A DNA stretch of 64,000 nt, from contig MEPP01000008.1 in NCBI GenBank assembly GCA_001769855.1, forward strand, positions 29,329 to 93,328, written 5' to 3'. Shown piece by piece: positions 56,478 through 63,969 of the stretch. The DNA is from Bdellovibrionales bacterium GWA2_49_15. GTDB taxonomy: Bacteria; Bdellovibrionota; Bacteriovoracia; Bacteriovoracales; Bacteriovoracaceae. Made by a program: the position numbers and the translations under genes. Position 1 is the stretch's first letter, and each line of letters starts with the position of its first letter. Under the pieces are notes generated by a model. That model was not told where the DNA came from and searched no databases. It worked only from the letters and a program-made list of their open reading frames with translations.

Positions 56478-56551
56478 CGGCTCGCCCCGTCATCAGATAG
56501 ATCATCTTTTCAATTTTATTTGTGAAAAAATCACTCATTTTTTCTACACCA

Positions 56552-56578
56552 CTTGATCTTCCAAATTGGAAGATCAAG
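56552..56578. repeat. 27-base palindrome
   Basis: CTTGATCTTCCAA (56552-56564), A, TTGGAAGATCAAG (56566-56578) form 13-bp perfect arms around one base. It is followed by As, not Ts, so it is not a normal terminator for the barrel gene. It could be an operator or a recombination site. Confidence 0.6.
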
Positions 56579-56640
56579 AAAAAAATCACGTTTCGCCGGT
56601 CAGATAGATTTGCGAGTGAGTTCTATTATATATATTTAAG

Positions 56641-56655
56641 TGGTGTCCAGGAGAG
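56641..56655. repeat. tRNA 3'-end-like direct repeat, left copy
   Basis: TGGTGTCCAGGAGAG differs at one base from TGGTGCCCAGGAGAG at 59901-59915. The reverse complement CTCTCCTGGGCACCA of the right copy looks like an acceptor stem ending in CCA. The pair may be attachment-site remnants. Confidence 0.4.
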
Positions 56656-56863
56656 AAAACAGAAACGAGTTTTTTGCAAAAAAATTTCGCCAAAATATTT
56701 CACCCGTAAATTGAAAGATTTAGCCTAGATTTTCGCGAGTTAGAGAACTTTTATTAACGTTGAACAAAGGATTCATTTGTTGTCTGTTGTTGCCTTTTTG
56801 AGGTGTTTTTATTTGGGCCAGGACACTTTTAGTACACATTTTCTCTCATTCTTCTATTCTATT

Positions 56864-56939
56864 ATCGTAAAATACACTTATTGCTTATTTTACGATGTGC
56901 CATTATCCTAAAATAGCATAAAGTCTTATTTTAGGATAA
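56864..56939. promoter_or_regulatory. double inverted-repeat operator before fic
   Basis: Two inverted repeats share the same design. The first is ATCGTAAAATA (56864-56874), 11 bases, TATTTTACGAT (56886-56896). The second is TTATCCTAAAATA (56903-56915), 11 bases, TATTTTAGGATAA (56927-56939). The last half-site contains the AGGA ribosome-binding site of the fic ATG at 56942. A dimeric regulator, perhaps Fic's own winged helix, could block both transcription and translation. Confidence 0.65.
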
Positions 56940-56941
56940 GT

Positions 56942-58111
56942 ATGAAACGACAATCTGGAAAATATCTAGCGATTTCAACGGTAGGAGAAAAGGTTAAGGC
57001 TTTTATCCCAAATCCGCTACCGCCCAATCCCCCGATTGAATGGTCCTTTAGTCTGCGAGAAAAATTTGATGAGGCCCTCATAGCTCTTGGCCGATTAGAT
57101 AGTGTCTCTAACCTGCTCCCGGATACAACTCTCTTTTTGTACATGTATATTCGAAAAGAGGCGGTACTTTCGTCCATGATCGAAGGGACACAGTCGTCCC
57201 TCTCTGACCTACTTCTTTTTGAGTTAGGTGAAACACCTGGAGTACCTCTCGATGACGTCAGAGAGGTCAGCAACTATGTGGCCGCTTTAAAATATGGAAT
57301 GAGTCGGTTGGATAAGGGGTTTCCACTTTCGCTAAGGCTGATTAAGGAAATCCATGAAATTTTGCTTCGCAAGGGACGCGGGAGCAGTAAATCGCCAGGA
57401 GAATTTAGAAAAAGTCAAAACTGGATCGGCGGCACTCGCCCGGGCAATGCGGTCTTTGTCCCTCCTCCCCCAGATCGCATGATTGAATGTATGAACGATC
57501 TTGAACTTTTTCTTCACAATCAACCACAAGCTACTCCTGTTCTCCTTAAGGCCGCGCTGGCCCATGTTCAATTTGAAACCATCCATCCTTTCTTGGATGG
57601 TAATGGACGCTTAGGGCGATTGCTCATTACCCTTCTTCTCTATGATCAAAAGGTTTTACGAGATCCAATACTCTATTTGAGTTTATATTTCAAAACTCAC
57701 AGACAATATTATTATGAACTTTTAAATGATGTACGCGTGAACGGCAACTGGGAGGCATGGCTCGAGTTTTTCGCCGAAGCGATACAAGAAACGGCTTCAC
57801 AAGCCGTTTCCAGCGCAAAAGAACTACTTAAGATTATCAATCTTGATAATGAACAGATTGGAGGACTTGGCAGACCGTCCGAGTCCTGTTTAAAAATTCA
57901 CAAAGCGCTAATAGAAAGACCCATCGCCGCTTCGAATGGGCTTGTCAAAAAAACTGGTCTAACGGCCGCTACGGTGAATAAAGGTTTGGGCCATTTGGTT
58001 AATTTGGGCATCATCAATGAACTGACTGCCCGGAAAAGAAATCGATTATTTGTTTATTCTAAATACATTGAGATTTTGAATGAAGGCACTGAGGTGGCGT
58101 TAATTGATTAG
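56942..58111 (+). CDS. Fic-domain AMPylase-type protein with C-terminal winged helix
   Basis: A protein of 389 residues. The catalytic Fic motif HPFLDGNGRLGR starts at His215 with all key residues. The N-terminal inhibitory helix motif is SSMIEG (77-82), the S/TxxxE(G/N) type, so it is a self-inhibited class II Fic. Residues about 305-385 hold a winged-helix domain (GLVKKTGLTAATVNKGLGHL). Fic enzymes transfer AMP or other groups to target hydroxyls. This two-domain type is known from solved structures; targets are mostly unknown. It has no antitoxin gene and may regulate itself. Confidence 0.93.
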   Translation: MKRQSGKYLAISTVGEKVKAFIPNPLPPNPPIEWSFSLREKFDEALIALGRLDSVSNLLPDTTLFLYMYIRKEAVLSSMIEGTQSSLSDLLLFELGETPGVPLDDVREVSNYVAALKYGMSRLDKGFPLSLRLIKEIHEILLRKGRGSSKSPGEFRKSQNWIGGTRPGNAVFVPPPPDRMIECMNDLELFLHNQPQATPVLLKAALAHVQFETIHPFLDGNGRLGRLLITLLLYDQKVLRDPILYLSLYFKTHRQYYYELLNDVRVNGNWEAWLEFFAEAIQETASQAVSSAKELLKIINLDNEQIGGLGRPSESCLKIHKALIERPIAASNGLVKKTGLTAATVNKGLGHLVNLGIINELTARKRNRLFVYSKYIEILNEGTEVALID

Positions 58112-58171
58112 TTTACTTAATGCCTGGGATTTTTAATGATCCCGGAGCATTTCTTCAACCGTAAAATTGTA

Positions 58172-58450
58172 TTAGCCGATAATTGTGACTTCAATCCCTG
58201 CATCAGTTGCCACATCCCGAATACAGTCCCAGACAGGCGTCTTTACATTGCAAACATCTATTTTTTTATTTTGCCCATTTGCGATAGGAATTAATATTTC
58301 ATCGGCAAAAGATGATCCCAACGTATTAACACCAGAAAAATCTAAAACCACAGGATGTCGAATTTCGCGACTTATTGTTTTCATTGTGTCCATTCCAAAT
58401 TCTCGTCCGGTTAAGACACTTCCATATTTATTCATTTTCAAGATGCTCAT
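58172..58450 (-). CDS. DUF4325 STAS-like protein
   Basis: From ATG 58450 the protein has 92 residues; a TTG at 58459 is possible. VVLDFSGVNTLGSSFADEIL is the DUF4325 signature, a STAS-like fold related to anti-sigma factor antagonists. Its start overlaps the end of the HTH/ATPase gene, so the two are coupled and probably bind each other, like SpoIIAA and SpoIIAB. Confidence 0.8.
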   Translation of the reverse strand: MSILKMNKYGSVLTGREFGMDTMKTISREIRHPVVLDFSGVNTLGSSFADEILIPIANGQNKKIDVCNVKTPVWDCIRDVATDAGIEVTIIG

Positions 58451-59570
58451 ACTTTTCAATTTCCTTTTTCAAAAAATCATCTGCTTCTTCACGAGATTTC
58501 TTTTTAAACTTATGATCTATGTATAGGAAACCAAAGCGAGTACCCCTCGACTTAAATAAAGGAGGTAGCACCCTAATGATTTCACACTTATTTTCTGTCT
58601 GAAAATCTAATTCAAAATCTATATTACTACTTGATACTCTTATCATGGATTGATTCCCCATTGCGATGGAAGTGATATCAGTCAACCCTTTCCCTCTATT
58701 ATAGGTATCATCCCAGGATGATACCTTATGTCTAAATGCGCTCAGCACAGCTAAAGCATCACTCATATTACTGTATTTGGGATTACTTCTTAACGAATCT
58801 TGAATTCCTTGCCCCAAATCTGCTATCGCTATAATAACGCATTTTGCATTTTCACCAATGGTGTATCGTTGAGCCTGAATAAAACAAATTTTCTCACTAA
58901 GTGTTTGCCCTCCATGCGTTAAAGAATTATCAGCAAGTTCGCCAAGCAACCAACCAGTATAGCCGCCTATGTCTTCTGAAAAACCTTGTGCAATAAATAA
59001 GGTGTTCAACTCCTCGACTGCTCTTCTTTCTTCGCCCTTTCTTCTAAGTATTGTGATCGGTAATAATGAATCTGGAGGGAAATATTTTTCCCCAACAAGA
59101 ATTTTCTTATCCCACACCACCATCGGTGCAAATTGCTCAAGGCAGTTAAAAAATCCTACAAAATTAAGTTTTTTACAAGCCTCTGAAGTATTTATTAGAA
59201 GTTCAGTTCGTTTACCTTCTTTTGAACGACCAATAAGATGCGTGAGTAATGAAAGGGCCCCATAAGGGTCAATGTATTGAAGACCTCTTAGATCAAAAAG
59301 ATCTTCTTTCACTTCTAAATTAATTCGATCTTTAGTTGATACTATTGATAATTGACCGACCGGAATTACCCAAGGAACTGATTCATCATTCAATCCCTTT
59401 ATATATTTCATCACTGCTTGCTTGGAAAACCTTACTCTTTTTCCAATGGGTATTTCCAGCTTACCTAACGCCGTCGTCCTCCTCATATTTCTCAATGTGG
59501 GCTCGGAGACTCGAAGTAATTTAGCTACTTCTTTTGCCGTTAATAATTCTGGATCTTGGTCATCGCTCAA
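58428..59570 (-). CDS. HTH + STAS-like + HATPase fusion protein
   Basis: A protein of 380 residues in three parts. Residues 8-58 form an excisionase/MerR-type HTH (TAKEVAKLLRVSEPTLRNMR). Residues about 85-145 resemble a STAS fold (LFDLRGLQYIDPYGALSLL). Residues about 200-345 form a histidine-kinase-like ATPase: N box ELADNS (211-216), DLGQG (251-255) and RGKGL (292-296). There is no phospho-acceptor His domain, so it resembles an anti-sigma-type Ser kinase or an ATP switch. Joined to DNA binding and a DUF4325 partner, it may be a self-contained regulator. Confidence 0.8.
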   Translation of the reverse strand: MSDDQDPELLTAKEVAKLLRVSEPTLRNMRRTTALGKLEIPIGKRVRFSKQAVMKYIKGLNDESVPWVIPVGQLSIVSTKDRINLEVKEDLFDLRGLQYIDPYGALSLLTHLIGRSKEGKRTELLINTSEACKKLNFVGFFNCLEQFAPMVVWDKKILVGEKYFPPDSLLPITILRRKGEERRAVEELNTLFIAQGFSEDIGGYTGWLLGELADNSLTHGGQTLSEKICFIQAQRYTIGENAKCVIIAIADLGQGIQDSLRSNPKYSNMSDALAVLSAFRHKVSSWDDTYNRGKGLTDITSIAMGNQSMIRVSSSNIDFELDFQTENKCEIIRVLPPLFKSRGTRFGFLYIDHKFKKKSREEADDFLKKEIEKYEHLENE

Positions 59571-59612
59571 AGGTAAATTCCTTAATTAAGTAGGGCATCA
59601 CTACTTATCCTA

Positions 59613-59726
59613 TTTTTCACCATTTTTCATTGATTCATTTTACTCTATTTTTCACTATCTTTCACAATTTTACATATACTTTTTTCACTATTTTTCTTTA
59701 TTTTATGCTAATTTTCACTATTTTTG
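59613..59726. repeat. four spaced direct repeats upstream of the HTH/ATPase gene
   Basis: Copies of about 16 bases with core TTTTCAC(C/T)AT(T/C)TTT start near 59613, 59648, 59681 and 59711, about 30-35 bases apart, close to three DNA turns. They lie 43-156 bases before the minus-strand start at 59570. A regulator binding on one DNA face is likely; the gene's own HTH is a candidate. Confidence 0.6.
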
Positions 59727-59900
59727 AAATCCAAGACAAAAAGGACTCTAAATGTCGGTTGACCGAATATACGTGTTTTAAGCTACTTACGGATGGGCCA
59801 GCGAGGGATTGGTTCGACATATCGGCAGTGGGCTTTATATTCATCCTGATGCTTCAATTGAGCCAGAAACCTCACAGGTGCCAGGGAGGTTAAAAATTTA

Positions 59901-59915
59901 TGGTGCCCAGGAGAG
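59901..59915. repeat. tRNA 3'-end-like direct repeat, right copy
   Basis: TGGTGCCCAGGAGAG matches the left copy at 56641 in 14 of 15 bases, in the same orientation. There is no tRNA body beside either copy. The pair brackets the Fic and HTH/ATPase genes. Confidence 0.4.
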
Positions 59916-60042
59916 GAGAGCCAGGGACCAAAAAATGAACAACAACAGACAGCAACAAACACAAACAAGACACTGAAATTATTCATAACCATTAACCGGC
60001 CTTATTGTCCTTTTTTGCCAGCTTTATTCAATTTTCTGGGAT

Positions 60043-60064
60043 TTTGGTCCAGATTTGGTCCAGA
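60043..60064. repeat. tandem 11-base repeat
   Basis: TTTGGTCCAGA occurs twice without a gap, in the spacer downstream of the large lipoprotein gene. Its role is unknown. Confidence 0.55.
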
Positions 60065-60133
60065 CTTTTTGAGAAAAAAATTATGTAATTTAAAACTGCA
60101 CGTCATACACCGTTAATTTTTTCAATGCAATGT

Positions 60134-62815
60134 TTAGCAGCCTTTCGGATACATCTTATAATTTCGTGTTCCGTCCTTACTAAATGGCCTAAACCAGTAA
60201 AATTCTTTTTCAGTTACTTTATTCTTTGGCATATCTCCATATTCTACCTTAAGCCAGAGTGTGTCTTTTACCCAATTGAATTCAAGAACATGAATCTGCT
60301 TACCATGTTCTCCAAAACCTGCTTTTGCATTTTTAATTTTTTCCCCATTAATGTTGTCATAAAAGTTATTTTCATTTTCCGCATCCATCAGTGCTTCAGA
60401 TAATCTCTTATCTATAGGGATAAAGAACAACGCTTGAGATAGATGTACCCATCCCTTCTTGCCATTAAAAATGATTTCCAGCCAGAAATTGTCATATGAA
60501 GCGACTATCGCGCCATCTACGTCATAACCATACATTTCACTTTCAAAATTTTCATAGATTTTGTCACCCACCCTTATTTCTCCAATCAATTTTGAATCAA
60601 TGCTTGGCCTGGAAAATACATAAATGAATCGATTTTGTAGTATTTCGCTCTTTGACCACCCGGGAAGATAAGGACCAAAATCGACATAACCAAGCATGTG
60701 CTTGGGTTTAAATCTACTTTCCTTAGAAAAGAAGTAAATATTTTCAAAATTATCCTCAAAACGATAGTGATTGATTGAGTGAGAAAATTGTTTGAAAAAC
60801 GCATCGCCGTCAAACTTTTTATCTTTCAAGGGTAAAATCGATTTTTTGATAAAATATGATTTAATTTCTGGAGGGGCATTCTCAATTTCTTTCGAAGGAA
60901 TCCATTTTTCTATTTTTAATAATTCAAATTGATTTTCTAGGTCTGCAATGTCTTTTGATAAAAGGTTAAATATATTCCATCTCGCAGACCTGAGTGAAAA
61001 AAGCAATGGATTGAATGCTGTCTTGCCAGGATTTGGATTACTTCCTTTAGAAAGAAACAATTTAACTAGATCTTCGCGCCCATAAAATACCGCATAGTAA
61101 AGTGGATTTTGTCCATCATAGAGAAAAAAATCCGGATTTGATAGTTTCGCCATTATTTTTTTGATAAGTTCGCCCTTACAATTAAACTCCAGGCATGCAA
61201 GAAGTATGCGCTGATAGTATTGCTCTTCGTTTTCTACGATGTGTCCCGATAAAGCGAATTTTATCCCATTGTTAAAATTCTTTTTCTTCACTATCGTTTC
61301 GTGAAAATACCAGCGATTTTCCATGTCTTTTTTTAAAAACGATAATTCCTCTCGGCGAAAACTGATTGCCTTTACAAAAACGTCCAACTTATCCTGATAT
61401 TCGACAAGTTTTGATCTATCACTGATAGATAGTGAACTAATGTTTTTTTGAAATGTATTTATTAATTCCATGTATCGAGTTAGAACCTCTGGATCAGACG
61501 TTGTATCAATTTTACTTTTACTTTCTACCTCCCGGCTTATTCGGCGGTATAATCTATCCAAAAAGTAATCACTGACAAAATGTCTAACATCGTGAATATT
61601 CGGGAAATAATTTTCTACACTTGCGACAAAGTCTCCAAGTGATTTCATGTCAGAAAACTTATCATGAATAATCATGCAAGCATGATTTGTGTCGCTACTA
61701 GTTTCATTCCCGGTAAAGCATTTAAAAACATCTTCGAGGTCCTTTTTTAAAATAATAAAACCTGCTACTTTTTCCGAGACTTTATTCATAATATTTTTGG
61801 TCTCGGCGCCAAGACCAAAATACAGCGCAATTACGCGCTCATCGAAATCTCCGTTTGTCTTTATACTGTAGTTATCTGATATAATAGAAGTCATTAGTTT
61901 GTGGCTAAAATTTTCAATGTCTTTGTCAAAAGAATAGATCCCTGCTGAAAAGCCTGTGATGTTTTCGTTTGAAGGCCGATATACATTATGTGCAAATTCT
62001 GACGTGGGATAAACAGTGTCAAATTTATTTGTAAAATATGCAGGAGGAGGAATATTACGTTGGAACTTTGGGAAGGGGCTGCATTCAAAAATTGCCTCAA
62101 GTGATTCTTGTTTGTTTGTGTTCGCTTCTTCTCGCGTGATCCCAACCCTGATGACATTATTCTGAGACATGTCAGGAAAAGCTGTCTTTGTTCCATCGTC
62201 AAATTCATCTATTCTTGAGACAAAAATAGCATCTATGAAAGCTTTCCATTTTTCGATTCCATTATTTTTTGGCAACTCAACATAAAGATCACCAGAGGTG
62301 ACAGTAACATAGCTTATAGAGAGAGGGATCAGCACTCTATCATCCATAATAAAATCCCAAAAATCATTTGCAGGTCCAATTTGCTCCCTACTCATTTTTT
62401 CATTAGGATATAGACGTATCCCCTGCTCCTCGACTTGGGTCACGACATTACCCCAAACGATGATTTTGCCACCTGGGGAATAAAGATTCGCTTTGCGGGC
62501 GACACATGTTCCAGAAGCCACAAGAGAGTAAAGATTGCTTTCGTTCATTCTTGAACTTGTTAACGCCCTACGTGTTTCTCCCACGTGTGCTAAAATCGCT
62601 GAATCAGAATGCTTTATTTTAGTGTCTATTTTATTTTGCAAAGACTTTATACAGGTATCAGCCGCACTCCATTTTGTATTTGTAGATACCTCGACTTCCA
62701 CACCGCAAATTGAATAATAGCTTTTTTTAACAACTTTTTTGGCGGAATGTGGATTAGCGCAGCTGTAAAGAAGAATAAGAATTAAAGCAAAAATAAAAAA
62801 GTATTTTTTATGCAT
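60134..62815 (-). CDS. large lipoprotein with ankyrin and SH3-like domains
   Basis: A protein of 893 residues. The signal peptide ends in lipobox LLYSC (Cys19). The first ~500 residues are of unknown fold and rich in Asn, Lys, Ser and Phe. About residues 540-640 contain ankyrin repeats (GQNPLYYAVFYGREDLVKLF). About residues 720-800 form a bacterial SH3-like domain (VFSRPSIDSKLIGEIRVGD, GKKGWVHLSQALFF), usually wall or peptide binding. The high Asn/Lys content matches AT-rich, probably transferred DNA. It is probably an outer-membrane or surface lipoprotein; the function is unknown. Confidence 0.8.
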   Translation of the reverse strand: MHKKYFFIFALILILLYSCANPHSAKKVVKKSYYSICGVEVEVSTNTKWSAADTCIKSLQNKIDTKIKHSDSAILAHVGETRRALTSSRMNESNLYSLVASGTCVARKANLYSPGGKIIVWGNVVTQVEEQGIRLYPNEKMSREQIGPANDFWDFIMDDRVLIPLSISYVTVTSGDLYVELPKNNGIEKWKAFIDAIFVSRIDEFDDGTKTAFPDMSQNNVIRVGITREEANTNKQESLEAIFECSPFPKFQRNIPPPAYFTNKFDTVYPTSEFAHNVYRPSNENITGFSAGIYSFDKDIENFSHKLMTSIISDNYSIKTNGDFDERVIALYFGLGAETKNIMNKVSEKVAGFIILKKDLEDVFKCFTGNETSSDTNHACMIIHDKFSDMKSLGDFVASVENYFPNIHDVRHFVSDYFLDRLYRRISREVESKSKIDTTSDPEVLTRYMELINTFQKNISSLSISDRSKLVEYQDKLDVFVKAISFRREELSFLKKDMENRWYFHETIVKKKNFNNGIKFALSGHIVENEEQYYQRILLACLEFNCKGELIKKIMAKLSNPDFFLYDGQNPLYYAVFYGREDLVKLFLSKGSNPNPGKTAFNPLLFSLRSARWNIFNLLSKDIADLENQFELLKIEKWIPSKEIENAPPEIKSYFIKKSILPLKDKKFDGDAFFKQFSHSINHYRFEDNFENIYFFSKESRFKPKHMLGYVDFGPYLPGWSKSEILQNRFIYVFSRPSIDSKLIGEIRVGDKIYENFESEMYGYDVDGAIVASYDNFWLEIIFNGKKGWVHLSQALFFIPIDKRLSEALMDAENENNFYDNINGEKIKNAKAGFGEHGKQIHVLEFNWVKDTLWLKVEYGDMPKNKVTEKEFYWFRPFSKDGTRNYKMYPKGC

Positions 62816-62913
62816 TATAAATTACTTCCAGAAAACTTAGTGACGATACAAAATTACCAAGAATGCTTCGCCATGGCGTGCCCTCGCGAATTTTATTCAT
62901 ACACTTATGATTC

Positions 62914-63486
62914 CTACTTATTAGTTTTGCTCTCAATTTCTTTAATCAAAGAATTTATATCTTTCCTCAAATCCTTAATTTCACTCCGCACTCCCATTTC
63001 AAAGGCAACATTTATCAAGAACAATGCCCCGATCCCAAGCACACCATAGTGATAAAGTTTTTTATCAATTTTGACTTGATGTTCATTTATTACTTTTAAA
63101 ACTTCTCCCGCTAATGGAGCTTTATCCGTGAGGTTTATATCGGCTTCAATTTGGTGAGCCTCAATATATTTTGGATAAAGTTCTTTAATGAATTTGGCGG
63201 CGTGACAATTTGAATGTTTGGTAAATTCGAACAAGGCCTCCCGTTTGCCAATAACTCTTAAAATTTCCATCGTCTCAATTAAGTCGGGACAACTTCCGTC
63301 TTCCTTAGGATTGAGATGACGGCCCAACGTGGTGATATTTATTCCGGTTTTCTCTGCAATATTTTTTTTTGTATTACTTTTGGGAAGATGTTTCTTGTCT
63401 TCAGGTATGGGTGCATCAAGATACTCTTGAACGGTCTTGACCACGATTTCTTTTAAAATTTGGTTAATATTTTCTGTTTCGGCCAC
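62914..63486 (-). CDS. membrane-anchored HTH regulator
   Basis: Start at GTG 63486 with a strong GGGGAG upstream, 190 residues; a longer frame from 63534 lacks support. The N-terminal part has an HTH-like stretch (KKNIAEKTGINITTLGRHLN), then a helical middle with Cys and His residues. A single transmembrane helix (HYGVLGIGALFLINVAF) lies near residue 148, followed by a charged coiled tail. DNA binding plus a membrane anchor suggests a one-component sensor. The intergenic region upstream has two palindromes. Confidence 0.65.
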   Translation of the reverse strand: MAETENINQILKEIVVKTVQEYLDAPIPEDKKHLPKSNTKKNIAEKTGINITTLGRHLNPKEDGSCPDLIETMEILRVIGKREALFEFTKHSNCHAAKFIKELYPKYIEAHQIEADINLTDKAPLAGEVLKVINEHQVKIDKKLYHYGVLGIGALFLINVAFEMGVRSEIKDLRKDINSLIKEIESKTNK

Positions 63487-63540
63487 AAAAAAACTCCCCT
63501 GCATTACAGGCAATAAGCAACAACTCAGCACCAAAATATT

Positions 63541-63590
63541 CGATAAGACATTATCGCAAAGTTCAGCGTGAAATTCATGATGGAATTTCA
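63541..63590. promoter_or_regulatory. two palindromes in divergent promoter region
   Basis: CGATAA-GACA-TTATCG (63541-63556) and TGAAATTC-ATGATG-GAATTTCA (63569-63590) lie between the HTH regulator gene and the small membrane protein gene. Both are perfect, the second with 8-bp arms. They are likely operator sites, perhaps for the adjacent HTH protein. Confidence 0.5.
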
Positions 63591-63700
63591 GCTTGAAGTT
63601 CGCTGAGGTGGTTTAATTATCTGATTTTAAAGGCAAAAACCTTGCTCCCGCGCATTTTCCTTTCTATTCATATCGGCAAACTTTTCACATGGAGGAACTT

Positions 63701-63940
63701 TTGAGTAACAAAAAACAGCAACAATCGTCGGGAGATTTCGATATTGTGGCCCCTTTGGCGGAGATTCTTGAGGCAGTTTTAAAACTAGTTATTGAACTCA
63801 TAAACTTTTTACTGAAGTTGGTCTTCGATAAAGGCCTGGCCTGGTATCACGAAACTAAAAAGGGGGTGTATACCAATCACCCCCTGCGAACGAAACAACT
63901 TCATTCTGATCTTCCCTTAATAAATCGGACAGTGTATTAA
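63701..63940 (+). CDS. small membrane-associated protein, unknown function
   Basis: The TTG at 63701 has GGAGG upstream, while the in-frame ATG at 63689 overlaps that site. The product has 79 residues with one long hydrophobic helix (LAEILEAVLKLVIELINFLL) and a basic C-terminus (HPLRTKQLHSDLPLINRT). The next gene begins about 30 bases on. The context at the edge of accessory DNA could mean a mobile-element or conjugation role, but nothing in the sequence proves this. Confidence 0.55.
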   Translation: MSNKKQQQSSGDFDIVAPLAEILEAVLKLVIELINFLLKLVFDKGLAWYHETKKGVYTNHPLRTKQLHSDLPLINRTVY

Positions 63941-63969
63941 GCGCACAACCTCAACGGAGGGGATGCGTT

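Larger units (their letters stand above)
56478..56941. other. AT-rich intergenic region with several repeats
   Basis: This 464-base gap holds a 27-base palindrome (56552-56578), a 15-base tRNA-end-like repeat (56641-56655), a 12-base stretch (56781-56792) repeated inverted at 59940, and two inverted repeats before the fic gene (56864-56939). A 68-codon frame at 56522 has no supporting evidence. Composition changes here from the GC-richer genes upstream, marking the edge of an accessory region. Confidence 0.6.
59571..60133. other. AT-rich intergenic region with repeats
   Basis: This 563-base gap holds four direct repeats (59613-59726), the right tRNA-end-like repeat (59901-59915), the inverted partner of a 12-base stretch (59940-59951) and a tandem 11-base repeat (60043-60064). 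Short frames here lack ribosome-binding sites and have biased composition, so I call no gene. Confidence 0.6.

Noticed and set aside
56552..56578. Terminator for the barrel-protein operon
   Set aside because: The palindrome is followed by As on the plus strand and lacks a GC-rich stem with a T run in either direction.
56522..56728. 68-codon frame between the barrel protein and fic
   Set aside because: GTG start without a ribosome-binding site, AT-driven composition, and it runs through the 27-base palindrome and the tRNA-end-like repeat.
59613..59726. Plasmid-type replication origin from the iteron-like repeats
   Set aside because: No Rep protein, DnaA boxes or partition genes are seen nearby; a regulatory array fits better.
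59901..59940. tRNA gene on the minus strand
   Set aside because: Only the last 15 bases look like a tRNA end; no T-loop, anticodon stem or 5' acceptor half follows.
59630..59992. Two short frames in the spacer upstream of the HTH/ATPase gene
   Set aside because: They consist largely of the phased repeats or lack a ribosome-binding site, and no recognisable domain is present.
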